A stretch of DNA of 64,000 nucleotides from NCBI RefSeq assembly GCF_018446385.1, contig NC_056002.1:9372894-9436893 (forward strand), given 5' to 3'. The translations under genes and the position numbers were made by a program. Shown here one piece after another: positions 47,405 through 58,646 of this stretch (its first letter is position 1; each line of letters begins with the position of its first letter). The DNA is from Zingiber officinale (Eukaryota > Streptophyta > Magnoliopsida > Zingiberales > Zingiberaceae). A model generated the notes under the pieces. It was given only the letters and a program-made list of their open reading frames with translations, did not search any database and was not told the DNA's origin.

Positions 47405-48413
47405 AACATTCCAGACTCTCACCCTAGCGTGAGTTATAAGTGAACATGCTCTCACAACCAACGACCTCCTAGTCGACTTTCCAGACTCTCACCCCAGCGC
47501 GAGTTATAAGTAAACATGTTCTCGCGACCAACGACCTCCCGGTCGGGTTCAAGACTCTCGCCCCAGTGCGAGCTATAAGTGGGCATGGTTTCACGACTAA
47601 TGACCTCCCGATCGGCTTTCCAGACTCTCGCCCTAGCGCAAGTTATAAGAAAGCTTACTCTCGCGACTAACAACTTCCCGGTCGGGTTTTCAGACTCTCG
47701 CCCTAGCGCGAGTTATAAGCGAGCATGCTCTCGCGACCAACGACCTCCCGGTCAGATTCCAGACTCTCGCTCGGGCGAGAGTCTTAAGCAAGCATGCTCT
47801 CGAGACCAATAACTTCTCGGTCAAATTCCAGACTTTCGCCCCAGCGTGAGTTATAAGTGAGCATGCTCTCGCGATAAACGACCTCCCGGTCAGATTCCAG
47901 ACTCTCGTCTCAGCGCGAGTTATAAGTGAGCATGCTCTCACGACCAATGACCTCCCGATCGGCTTTCCAGACTCTCGCCCCAGCGCGAGTTATAAGCGAG
48001 CATGCTCTCGCAACCAACGACCTCCCGGTTAGGTTTCAGACTCCCGCCCTAATGTGAGTTATAAGTAAACATGCTCTTACGACCAACGACCTCTCGGTCA
48101 ACTTTCCAGACTCTCGCCCTAACGCGAGTTATAAGCGAGCATGCTCTCGCGACCAACGACCTCCTGGTCAGATTCCAGACTCTCACCCCAGTGCGAGTTA
48201 TAAGCTAGCATACTCTCGCGACCAACGACCACCCGGTCGGGTTCCAAACTCTCACCCCAGTGCGAGTTATAAGCGAGCATACTCTCGCGACCAAGGACCA
48301 CCCAGTCAGGTTCCAGACTCTCGCCCTAGTGCGAGTTATAAGCGAGCATGCTCTCACGACCAACGACCTCTTGGTCTGTGTTCTAGACTCTCACCCCAGT
48401 GCGAGTTATAAGC
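47405..48413 (+). repeat. 68-bp tandem array, about 15 copies
   Basis: Units hold CCAGACTCTCGCCCCAGCGC, GAGTTATAAGCGAGCATGCT and CTCGCGACCAACGACCTCCC. I counted 15 copies of the GAGTTATAAG core. It takes the place held by the 41-, 110- and 79-bp arrays in the copy at 36428-38220. Confidence 0.85.
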
Positions 48414-49692
48414 ACGCTGTCCACACGTACACCTACTAGCCAGTCATGTTTCCTCCCTGGCCGAGTACTTTTCTCACTCGTCGCTCGGTCGACACTCGCC
48501 GCTCAATCAGCACTCGTCCCACTCGCCACTAGAGGGTCGCCTCGCGCCATCATAACTCCCTTTTTCTCATCTCTATTTATCTATCTCGACGCCTGGAGTC
48601 ACTTTCTTCCTCCTCTACGCCAACATTGCTTGAGCTCGCCAACACGCCGACAGTCCACTGCCCTCCTCGTTGCTCGCCCGACTCTCTGCCATCGACCGTC
48701 TCCTTTTCTTCTTCTCCTCCTCACGCTACCGCTGCCATCGAACGAACTCAACACAACCTTCATCACGCAGCCGCCTCCCTTATCGCCGATCTCTAACGCT
48801 AGCTGCCTCCATTGCCGGACAGCCTCTTCTCTGCTTTTCACGGCTGAACAACGACGTTGTCTCCCCCTCTGTGCGCCGGTAGCACACGCTCCACCTCCCT
48901 CCATCTCTGAGTTCGTCGGTACACCGACAGCCCTTCAGCGGCTGCCGCCTGCCACTCTTGACCCATTCTAGAGCCGAGGGTGCCAGCATCCCGCTATAAC
49001 CGGCTGCCACCTCCGTGCCATGGCTGGCAAGCGCCATCTTTAGGGATTCGATGCTTAGCCGGTGCAGATTCATCGTCGTCATATGCCTCTGGTCCGGATG
49101 TCGCGATCACGTTCTGACCTTCAAGCCTATGTGTCATTATCTCCGACCTTTGTGTCATTGTTGTGTTACTGTCTTTGTGCTGATTTGATGTTTAGTTTGT
49201 ACACCGTTATTACTACCCTCGCCTGCATGTCAATATCATAGTCCGGCCTGTGTGCCGAGGTCGAATCCGGTTTCATGTCATCGCGTTCGACTCCACATCA
49301 TCAGATCCAGCTCTCCAGCCTGTTCAGAGTTATCTACTCTTTTGGATCACGACAATTCGAGCAACATCCCGACCAGTTCACCGATCCACCCGAGGGCGCC
49401 CCCTGGGCCAGGGTACGTTCTTCGTTCATATTCTATACACATTTTATTATTTTATGTCTTAGTATGTTACTTGTATATTCGTTGGATCAACCTCGAGCAT
49501 CAAGTACCAGGGACTGAGTTAACCCGGTCGCTGGCTGCAGGTAGTGTTGACCAGAGGACTTCTGACGACTTGGTTAACATAGAAGTCATTTCAACATACC
49601 CCCTCCCCCTCCGGGATATTGCGATTCAATCAACATTCCATCCACCTCACTCGAGGGTCCGTCTGACTCAAATTCCGGACAGGATCAAGTAC

Positions 49693-50640
49693 CATCCCAA
49701 AAATAAATAAATAAGGAAGTGTCAGCCCAAGATGCGACAGAGCCAAGAAAGACTAAGAAGGCATGGAGCTCCAAATACCAGGCACGCAGAGCATGCTTCA
49801 AGCCTAAAGCACCTTATGCAAACAACACATATGATCTAAAAACTCAGCACTATACATACCCAAAGATTGCGCCATATAAACCTGTTTTGTAAGATGATCA
49901 TTAAGAAACGCATTGTTGACATCAAGTTAGCGAATGCACCACCCCTAATTCACAGCCAGACTAAGAACAATGTGCATTGTTACTGGATTAATAACAGAAC
50001 TAAATGTATCATGAAAGTCAACACAAAAATGCTGATAAAAATCCTTGGAAATAAGGCGAGTCTTATACCAATAAATGTAGGCATCAGAATTATGCTTAAT
50101 GTGACACACCCACCTGTTACCTACAACATTTTGGTCTGACGAAGGCGGAACAAGAGTCTAAATCTGATTACGGAGAAAAGCATCATACTCTTCATGCATA
50201 ACATGTACCCAATTCAGATCTTTAAGCGTCTGCGTGACAAAGGAGGGTTCACAGGGTTGTGGAAGGCTAGTATGAAGATGATACTTTAGATTGGATTTGT
50301 AAATGGCATTTTTGGAGTGAGTTTGCATGGGATGTTGGTTTAGAGAAGCGAGAGGAGGATAGAGAGGTGATGGGCTAGAGGTTCGATCGCCACTAGGTAG
50401 CGTGGACGGCCCGACAACAGGAGGCGATGATGGCGGCAGAGATGACAACGGTGAAGAAGTCAGTTGCGGGTGGATACAGCTAGTGGTAGGTTGCGACACT
50501 AGTGTCGGAGGGTCCCACGAGAAGACTGGTGTGACAGAGAGCTGAGAGTCAGTATCTATAACTATGGAATCCAAGGAGAAGGTGACGGTAAATAGAAAAA
50601 CATGCTCCATAAACTCTTTGAGGGCTCCTTCGTTGCCACA
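49693..50640 (-). pseudogene. Copia reverse transcriptase remnant (upstream piece)
   Basis: The minus strand shows SKNAIYKSNLKYHLHTSLPQ, FVTQTLKDLNWVHVMHEEYD, LDVNNAFLNDHLTKQVYM and ADTSLF. These are the linker before, and the first half of, Copia reverse transcriptase. A Ser/Pro-rich linker (about 50330-50500) precedes it. The remnant is broken. Confidence 0.8.
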
Positions 50641-50736
50641 TCCGTATTACGTCAAAAGTAAAAAAAAAAAACCCTATATATCTCTTCACTATCAAAAAAA
50701 AAAAAAAAACCTCTCAACAACTCCTTCATATCCATA

Positions 50737-50741
<5 letters not shown>

Positions 50742-50786
<45 letters not shown>
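50742..50786. repeat. (TA)n microsatellite, left half
   Basis: A pure TA run ends exactly where the Gypsy solo LTR begins. A matching TA run resumes at 51594. Confidence 0.9.
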
Positions 50787-50790
<4 letters not shown>

Positions 50791-51590
50791 TCTGTCCGAG
50801 CGCTGAGTCGACAGACGTTGAGGACATGGCGCTCTCGGTGACGGTGTACAATCCTCCGACTGGTGTGAGCCTCCGGCGAAAACCTGTAAGCACAAAACCG
50901 GGTCGGGAAGGGATTCCCGGTGACGACCCTCCGACGCTCAAGTCAACTTCGACGAAAAGAGATCGAGGTAGAATGACGAAAATGAAAACTGTAGCTACAG
51001 TGATGTAGAATGCATACCTCCGTCGAAGTCTGGGGTCCTTATATAGGACTCCCAGGGGATGCGTGCACGCATCTCAAAGCGTGCACGCCCCTCAAAGCAT
51101 ACCTGGAATGACCTTGTCAGAAAAAACGTGTCTGACGCAATGCCGCAATCGTCCGGGCATATTTCTGACGTGACAGTGGAAACTTCCACCGTACGATTCT
51201 CTGTCCGGTCCAGCCGCCAACCACGCTGCCTGTCGGCGACGTACGTCTCGAGAAGGATATTCCCAACCGCTCCCTTTGTCCCCTTCTATGCATTGTACGT
51301 TTTGGGCCGAGCGGAAGAGCTGTTCGTGCCGTAAGGCTTGGGCCTGAAGGCATGCCGGACCGAGTGAGAATGATTCCTTGGTTGAGTTGTAGTTCAGCTG
51401 AGCGGACGGGACTAACAACTTATGAGCGTCGGAAGCCCGACCCCATGATCGAGTTGTCGTCACACCAGCCCTAGCGCTATCCTGGCCGAGCGGTCATAAG
51501 ACTTCTCCAGGTTGGGCGGTCATGAGACTTCTCCGATCGACCAAACCCGTAGTTGACCCCACTAACCTTAGCCTCCACGTGACGTTGATC

Positions 51591-51593
<3 letters not shown>
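50787..51593 (-). mobile_element. Solo LTR, Gypsy, inserted in a TA microsatellite
   Basis: In plus orientation it starts TGATTCTGTCCGAGCGC, and it corresponds along most of its length to the solo LTR at 56171-57019. TATA-like sequence on the minus strand (GTCCTATATAAGGACC) lies near 51040. The right end (TTGATCCTTTTATATA) is worn. TA repeats on both sides hide the target duplication. Confidence 0.75.

Positions 51594-51645
<52 letters not shown>
51594..51645. repeat. (TA)n microsatellite, right half
   Basis: A pure TA run continues the microsatellite interrupted at 50786, followed by AT-rich sequence up to about 51780. Confidence 0.88.
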
Positions 51646-51648
<3 letters not shown>

Positions 51649-51970
51649 AAATATATATATAAGTATTTTATTAATTAACTAAAAAAATTTAAATACATAA
51701 AATTTTTATAATTAATATTTTATTATTTTTATTTTTTAAAGAGAAATTATTTTTTAAAAAAAATAATATAAAGAAAAAACACAAGAGCGGCTCCGTGAAT
51801 TAAACCGAGGAGCTCCCTCTCCCATATGCCACGTGGGCAAAGAGCTATAACTCCCCAACTAATTAGGTTATTTTTCCAAAATTAGTAATGAACCCGTTGA
51901 CCAAGGTTTTTTTTTTCCGATCATCCTCTAGACTATAAAACACATCCACTGGGGTTTTCCCTCGACATCA
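51646..51970 (+). promoter_or_regulatory. Promoter region of the DUF7705-type gene
   Basis: It contains a G-box/ABRE-like GCCACGTGGGC (51828-51838) and a TATA-like CTATAAAA (51933-51940), 31-38 bp before the ATG. If that TATA box is used the 5' UTR would be very short. Otherwise transcription starts from an unseen upstream site. The left part is AT-rich. Confidence 0.45.
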
Positions 51971-53701
51971 ATGGCGGCTTCAGCTGGCCTCGCCCCTGCC
52001 CTCCCTCTTTTGGTGGCCGTCTGCTGTTTTCTCTTTCCGATCTTCGTCGGCGGCGAAATCGAGTACATTTCAGCAGTGGGAGACCCCGGGATGAGAAGAG
52101 ACGGTCTGAGGCTTGCTCTGGAGGCCTGGAACTTCTGCAATGAGGTCGGCGCAGAGGCCCCCGGAATGGGAAGCCCCCGCGTGGCCGATTGCTTCGACAT
52201 CGGTCGGCCCCCATTGCTTCCCATTTTCCCCCCTACTTCTCCTGAACAATCCATTCCGGTCTTCACCTAATTGCAGAATTCGTGTTGCAGACGCTGGCGG
52301 AAACGTGTCGCACAAGGTGACCGAGAAAGACAACAAGCTCAGCGTCGGCGATCCCTTCCACGGAGCTTCGCTCCAATGCATCAAGAACGTCGACCTCTAC
52401 GCCGCAGAGAAGGAGATCTTCCTGGGGTCGAAGTGCGAGGTGGACGACGTCCCCGCGCCGTGGCAGTTCTGGATGGTCATGCTCAAGAACGGAAATTTGG
52501 ACACCTCTGCGGGCCTCTGCCCGGACAACGGCAAGAAGATCGGACCTTTCCCGCCTGAGAAAAGGTTTCCGTGCTTTGGCAAAGGGTGCATGAACCAGCC
52601 GCTGGTGTTCCACAACTACACTTCCTTGCAAGGGACCAAGCTCTGGGGCAGATTCTTCGGGACCTATGATCTCGACGGAGCTTCCAAATTGGGGAAGCAC
52701 GGCATATCGTTCTTCTCCGTTACATGGGAGAAAGAAATGGGGAAGGGCGGCTGGACCTTTCACCATGTTCTCAGAACCACCAAGAAGTACCCATGGCTCA
52801 TGCTCTACCAGCGATCTGATGCCACAAGGGGATTCTCTGGCGGTTATCACTATGACACCAGAGGCATGACCAAAATCGTAAGCAATCGAATCGAATCGAC
52901 TCACCCCTCCCGTCGTCTCCTAAATCCGCAATGACTTTTGCTGCTACATTCGTAGATCCCAGAATCTCCTGACTTCAAGGTGAGGCTCACGCTGGAGATC
53001 AAAAAAGGTGGAGGTCCGAGCAGCCAGTTTTATCTGATGGACATGGGCAGCTGCTGGAAGAACAATGGCGACCCCTGCGACGGCGATGTGACGTCCGACG
53101 TCACTCGATACAGCGAGATGATCCTGAACCCGAAAACCCAAGCCTGGTGCCGGCCCGACACCCTCTACGAGTGCCCACCATACCACACCTTCGCCAACGG
53201 CACTCGAGTTCACCGGACTGATACTGCTCGTTTCCCATACAGCGCCTATCACGTCTATTGCTTTCCGGGGAACGCCGAGCACCCGGAGAATCCATACCGG
53301 TTCTGCGATCCTTACAGCAATCCCCAGCCACAGGAGATACTGCAGATACTACCTCATCCCGTATGGGGGGAGTATGGGTACCCTACAAAGAAGGGAGACG
53401 GTTGGGTGGGCGATCCCAGGACTTGGGAGCTTGATGTTGGCAGGATGTCCCAGGCTCTCTATTTTTATCAGGTCCGTGAAGTCTCTCGGTTTTGGCCTCT
53501 TTGGGTCTCGTTGCTTGTTGGATATTAGGCTGAATGTTCAGTGATTTGGTGTAGGAGCCAGGCACACCTCCAGCAACGAGGAAGTGGACTTCGCTGGATG
53601 TTGGAACAGAGATCTATGTCTATGATCATGCAGAGGCTGAGTGGGTTCTGAGCGATTTTGATATAATTGTTCCTAAAACTGGGAAACTTGGAGCATCATA
53701 G
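51971..53701 (+). CDS. Secreted DUF7705-type protein (At3g18050/At4g12700-like family)
   Basis: The function is not known to me. Plant relatives are conserved secreted or membrane-associated proteins. Four exons join in phase with GT-AG introns: 51971-52202, 52291-52877, 52956-53471 and 53555-53701, giving 493 residues. A signal peptide is clear (hydrophobic LPLLVAVCCFLFPIF, cleavage probably after VGG), followed by the family start EIEYISAVGDPGMRRDGLRL and AWNFCNEVGAEAPGMGSPR. Later landmarks are CIKNVDLYAAEKEIFLGSKC, PWQFWMVMLKNGN, FPCFGKGCMNQPL, KYPWLMLYQRSDATRGFSGG, YHYDTRGM, FYLMDMGSCWKNNGDPCDGD, HPVWGEYGYPTKKGDGWVGD and the end EWVLSDFDIIVPKTG. Many cysteines suggest disulfides. The acceptor at 52290 was chosen because it keeps the reading frame and the family sequence; an AG at 52276 is the alternative. 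No breaks are visible, so the gene looks functional. The Arabidopsis names are from memory. Confidence 0.9.
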
Positions 53702-53929
53702 GCATTGCAGCTGCGTTTGAGGTTCTCGATCCAGTGGCAATCTGTTCGCACCTAGTCATTTTATCTATTATTTGGAGTTTCAGAGCGAACATCGCTATTC
53801 ATTTAGACTTGATAATGTTACTAGACAGTTTTTGTTTGTCGAAGAACATGCCTAATAATGTTGTTATGGGTTGTCATGTGTACTAATACTACACAAGACT
53901 GATGTAATAGGAATACAGTGAGCCACAAT
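53702..53929 (+). other. 3' flank of the DUF7705-type gene
   Basis: Probable 3' UTR and downstream sequence up to the first repeat shared with 57480-58590. No strong poly(A) hexamer stands out. Confidence 0.4.
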
Positions 53930-54556
53930 GAAAAGAAGGAAATGACTTCTTTTCACAAGAGTATCCCGGAGGCTATTATAAACGTAGCCCAAAGATTGTC
54001 ATAGTTGGATCTCAGACTGTTAGTAAATACTACAGCATATAACGTTGTTATAATGCCTAGGGGTTGTTGTAGGATATCTAATCCATAAGCCGTTATAGTT
54101 TGCCTAGAGGTTGTGAGTATATATCCAACTCATTAATGATGATAACCTACAACACACATCTTGAAACAACCTTAGAATAATTGAAAAACTAAGATAGTTA
54201 ATAGCAACATTTCGGCTACAATCCTATAAAAAATATATTTTGCCTTTGAGAGCATCATAATACAAATAAAGTGCTAGAATGCCTAGAATGTTCTTTGAGT
54301 TTGTTTGCTCAAGCTAATAGCCAAGAAATAGATGTTTATTATGAAAGGAAGAGCAATAACAACTCAGCAAATATTTGATAAACAAAACCACTTATGAAAA
54401 ATCCTAATAATATGTTCTTTGAACACCAAGGTGAGAGGCAAAATGACAATGATCCAATAAGTAAATTGACAATATGAAAAGCTTATAAAAAGAGTTAAGA
54501 AGGAGAGCTCGATTATTTGAAAATGTCAAAGATGTACCATGATAGTAAAAATCATA

Positions 54557-54688
54557 CTAGAGACCAATGACAAAACCGTGAGATCCATACAGGTTTCCTA
54601 ATGATGGAAAACAAATCCAACTAAAGGAGGGTCAGAAAGCTATCATCACTATTGATTATGATATTAAGGGTGATGAAAACATGATATC
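54557..54688 (+). pseudogene. Captured pyruvate kinase fragment, copy 1
   Basis: This is the counterpart of the piece at 58458-58646, alike at most positions by eye (for example CTAAAGGAGGGTCAG). The reading frame is lost here through small changes. It breaks off at 54688, where block Y begins, so it is shorter than copy 2. Confidence 0.65.
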
Positions 54689-55899
54689 ACTATAGCTATA
54701 TTGTAGCAATGTATAACCAGAAGCTCGGGGAATCCTGTTTCGATGATCAAGAGAAATAGATTGAGCATCATAACTTCGTCTTATTGTAGCTATATTGTAG
54801 CAATGTATTTTGGAGCATCCGGGAATGTGAATGCTCAATAAGACTATATTGTAGCAATGTATTTTGGAGCATCCGGGAATGTGAATGCTCGGGCAATTAA
54901 TCTAATTTATGGAGCAATGTATAATACTGTAGCACCGAGAATGAGGATATTTGGGAGAGCAATATGGTTTGCGGAGCAAAAGTACTGTAGTAGTATTGTA
55001 ACGCCAAGAATGAGGATGCTCGGCAAAACAATTTGGTTTATGGAGCAAGGAATTGTAGCACGATTACTCGAAATTAATTTGATTTTCTAGAACAGTATAG
55101 CAATGACTATCATGTAGTGTAGCAGTGATGCTACTGTAGAATGTGATTGTTCGGGAGAATATACTGATTTCATAGTAGCATGTGGATACTGTAGCAGTGT
55201 CGTAGCCTTTACCACAGTAGTGTTATTACTATAACTATGAGGATGTGATTTGCTCAGGTCTACTATAACAATTACTGTAACAGTACTATAGCTGTAACAG
55301 TACTATAGTTATGATACTCGGAAGAGTAGATGGGCCCTTTGACTTCATAATACTATAGTATTACTATACAAATGTTGTCAATGTAGCATCCGAAAATGTG
55401 ATTGTTCGGGAGGAAATTCTACAAATTTGGGATGCTCGGAATAAATCTGGATATCATCATATGCCCCTATTTTAAGTCGGACTTAAGAGTGAAGTCAGTC
55501 CAATTAAAAGTGTCGAGCCGAAGAGGATTAATTGAGGATAAATCTGGATACCATCAAATATCCCTCTTTCATGTTGGACTAAAGAGCGAAATCGAATAAA
55601 GTCCGATTAAAATTGCTAAGTTCAACGAAATCAATCTGAAGAGAAACCTGGATGTCATCATACACCAAGACTAAGAACATGTATTAATATTCCAATAAGA
55701 GTAAAAAAAAACTTCATGCACATGCCACACTTGATTCTTTTCTTTTGACAAGGAGAAATACTTCCTCTCTATATAATGAAAACTTTTTGAACGAATGAAG
55801 GTTATGTTTAGTATCTAACAAAGGAATGACATAGGAATAAAATAAGCATGATAGCAATACCAAATAGAAACACTATTATGGAACATAAAAAACCAAAAA

Positions 55900-57400
55900 T
55901 AATTCCAAAGTCTGATAGCCCCAACTGGGAAGAATAAGAATGCCAAGAATAACTGAACCCAATCCGAGATCATAAAAAATCAATCCTGCCTGGGGATAAT
56001 AACGAGAATATCATGAAAATCAAAAGACTAATGTCCGGATTAGGGAGAGGTGTTCAATCTCTTGGTTATGATGTAAGTAGCAAGACTGAGAAAAACAAAA
56101 ATCTAATCTCACCCAAGGTAATATTAAGAAGTTCTTATAAAATAAAAGGAGCAAATTCCGCCTAGAGATGTGATCCTGTCCGAGTGCTGAGTCGATGGTC
56201 GTTGGGGACGTGGCGCTCTCATTGACTCCGCGTGGCCCTCCGAGTGACGTAGACCTCCGGCGAGAGCCTGCAAGTACAAAACCGGGTCGGGAGAGGATTC
56301 CCAGCGACGGCCCTCCGACGCTCAAATCAACTTCTGGCGGCAAGAAATCGAAAGAGAGTGGCGAGAACTGTAGCTACAGTAATGAATAGCGCATACCTCC
56401 GTTGGAGTTTGGGGGTCCTTATATAGGGCTCCCTAAAGGCGCATGCACGCTTACTGAGACGTGCACGCTTCTCAAAGCATACATATAATGAGTGTGTCAG
56501 AAAAGCATGTCTAACGCCCTACCTCAATAGCGCGAGCATATCCCTGACGTGACAATGGAAACTTCCGTCATACAATTCTCTGTCTGATCCGACCGCCTAC
56601 CATACTGCCTGTCGGTGATGCTTGTCTCGAGGAAGATAGAGTTACCTGCCTCTTTTGTCTCGTACCAAGCCGGACGGAAGAACCGTTCGGCTAATGTCGC
56701 GATTGGCCAAGCGGGACATTTGCTCAGCCAATCATAAGGCGGCCCCGGCACTGCTGGGGCGAACGGGAGAACCTCGGTGGCCATGGTTCCCGTTCGGCCG
56801 AGACGAAAAAATCGCTCAGCCTTCGTCCCCTGCTGTTAAGCCGTGCTAGTCACTCGTCGGGCGCCAGGAGCTCGGACCCGAGCCGAGCTGTCGCGATGTT
56901 GGGTCGGCTCTCCCTCCCGCCAATCGGGGAGGTGATTCGCCCGGTCGGGCGCCTACAGGGTATTGACCACCTTGACCTCCTGCTGGATGGACCCCCCCCC
57001 CCCCTTTACCACCGGATCAAGATGGAACCAAGAGGTTCTAAGAAGACTAAAAATCAAGTTCTGCTTGGGGATATTTATGAATTGAATCATGAGATCAGAA
57101 AACTGATTCCACTAGAGAGACTGGAAATCTTACCCCGCCATGGGATATTACTGAACATATTGATAAGATAAGAAATCCGATCCCGCTAGGGGATCTGTTA
57201 ATGGTAACAGAAAATTAAATACTACAAAGTCAAATAAGAAAAGAATTTCAATCTCGCTTGGGGGATACTACTAAGAAATCTAAGATGACCAAAAATCTAG
57301 TTCCACTTAAGAATATTGAGTGATGTTGATAGAAATAATATTGACTCCTATCTGGGAAGGTAATTGAAGAAATTTGATGAAACTAATCATCATTTTGATA
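55900..57400. repeat. Degenerate ~60-65-bp repeat zone (interrupted by the solo LTR)
   Basis: Words like AATCCCGCCTGGGGATAT and GATCCCGCTAGGGGATCT recur with spacings around 60 bp, between AT-rich segments. The solo LTR at 56171-57019 splits one unit at ATTCCGCCTAGAGATG. The repeat is worn and the copy number is uncertain. Confidence 0.5.
56171..57019 (-). mobile_element. Solo LTR, Gypsy, 849 bp
   Basis: In plus orientation it runs from TGATCCTGTCCGAGTGC to CACCGGATCA and has a perfect target duplication, agatg (56166-56170 and 57020-57024). It belongs to the same family as 46217-46976 and 50787-51593. A reversed TATA-like GTCCTTATATAGGGC lies near 56415. A 14-base C run lies near 56991-57004. 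Confidence 0.88.
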
Positions 57401-57465
57401 TATGATTCAATAATACAACCTGGACTGTGATTTCAAAAGATAATATGAGATAGGTGTGTGTGTTT

Positions 57466-57830
57466 GATGTATTGACCATTATTATGGTCGAGAGGCAATA
57501 GCTACCTGACATTTACGTCGTTATACTGATCCCCAGAGGTTGTCACAAGAGTAGCCCAGAGACTATTAGAGTAATAATACATGACATATTGATCCTTATT
57601 ATGGTCTGAAGGCACTAGTTATCTGACACTTAGGTCGTTAAACTGATACTTGAAGGTTGTCACAAGAGTAGCCTCTAGAAGCTGTCAGAGTAATAATACA
57701 TGACACATTGGTAGTTATTATGGCTCGGAGGTACTAGCTACCTTACACTTAGGCCGTTATACTGATACTCGGAGATTGTCACAAGAGTAGCCTGGAGGTT
57801 GTCCTAGAGAGTAGCCCGGAGGCTGTCATA
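57466..57830. repeat. ~119-bp tandem repeat, 3 copies
   Basis: Units hold ATGACATATTGATCCTTATT, CTGACACTTAGGTCGTTA and GTTGTCACAAGAGTAGCC. The third copy is followed by shortened fragments (AGCCCGGAGGCTGTCATAG), repeated up to about 57870. Confidence 0.75.
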
Positions 57831-58457
57831 GTAAGTAGCCCAGAGGCTGTCATAGTTGGCACGGAGGTTGTTAGCAAATACTATAGCATATATCGTTGTT
57901 ATAGTGCCCATGGGTTGTTGTAGGATATCTAGCCCATAAGCCGTTATAGTTTGCCCAGAGACTATTAGTATATATCTAGCTCATTAATGATAATAACCTG
58001 CAACACACATTTTGAAACAACGTTAGATAGAATAATTGAAAAAGTAAGTTAATAGCAATATTTCGGCGACAATCCGATAAAAAATATATTCGGCCTTTAA
58101 GAGCGCCATAATATTAATAGAGTGTCAAAATGCCTAGAATGCCATAAATAAGGGAAGTCCCATTATTATCCAATTATTTCATTTCACGAGGCTCAATGAA
58201 TTTGTTTGCTCAAGCCAATAGCCAAGAAATAAATGTTGATTATGAAAGGAAGAGCAATAACAACTCAAGCCAATATTTGATAAACATAACCACTTGTCAA
58301 AAACCCAATAATATGTTCTTTGAACACCAAGGTGAGAGGTGAAATGACAATGATTACATAAGTAAATTGACAATATGAAAGGCTTATAAAAAGAGTTAAG
58401 AAGGAGAGCTCGATTATCTGAAAATGTCAAAGGCGCACCATGATAGTAAAAATCATA

Positions 58458-58646
58458 CTAGAAACCATAAGACAAAACCGTGAGATTCATACAAGTTTCC
58501 TGAAGAATGGAAAACCAATCCAACTAAAGGAGGGTCAGGAAGTTATTATCACTACTAATTATGGCATTAAGGGTGATGAAATCATGATATCTATGAATTA
58601 CAAAAAACTTCCTATTGATCTAAAACCCGAGAATGTTACCTTATTA
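58458..58646 (+). pseudogene. Captured pyruvate kinase fragment, copy 2
   Basis: The open frame contains KNGKPIQLKEGQEVIITTNY and ISMNYKKLPIDLKPENV. This corresponds to the stretch of plant cytosolic pyruvate kinase that reads, from memory, FLKDGKPIQLKEGQE and MSYKKLPVDLKPGNVILC, just after the LDTKGPEIRTG substrate-site motif. Here that motif is changed beyond recognition (LETIRQNREIHT). About 60 residues are covered and the match stops abruptly on the right. It is a gene fragment and cannot make an enzyme. It lies inside a repeat present twice in the window, which points to capture by a mobile element before the duplication. Confidence 0.75.

Larger units (their letters stand above)
45968..49687 (+). 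mobile_element. Tat-like LTR copy, inserted in the Copia remnant
   Basis: It shares 45968-47400 and 48430-49687 with the arms of the element at 17435-39589, and ends in CCGGACAGGATCA. Copia reverse-transcriptase sequence lies on both sides, so this is an insertion. The left end looks eroded and no clean target duplication remains. It holds a nested solo LTR (46217-46976) and a 68-bp array. It has no coding region. Confidence 0.65.

Noticed and set aside
48399-48971. 190-codon Ser/Pro/Leu-rich frame in the Tat-like LTR copy
   Set aside because: The equivalent stretch in the other copies (18289-18585, 38353-38960) is not open in the same frame, so protein coding is not conserved.
50564-50806. 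Open frame ending in Ile-Tyr repeats
   Set aside because: It is a translation of the TA microsatellite and the poly(A) tracts before it.
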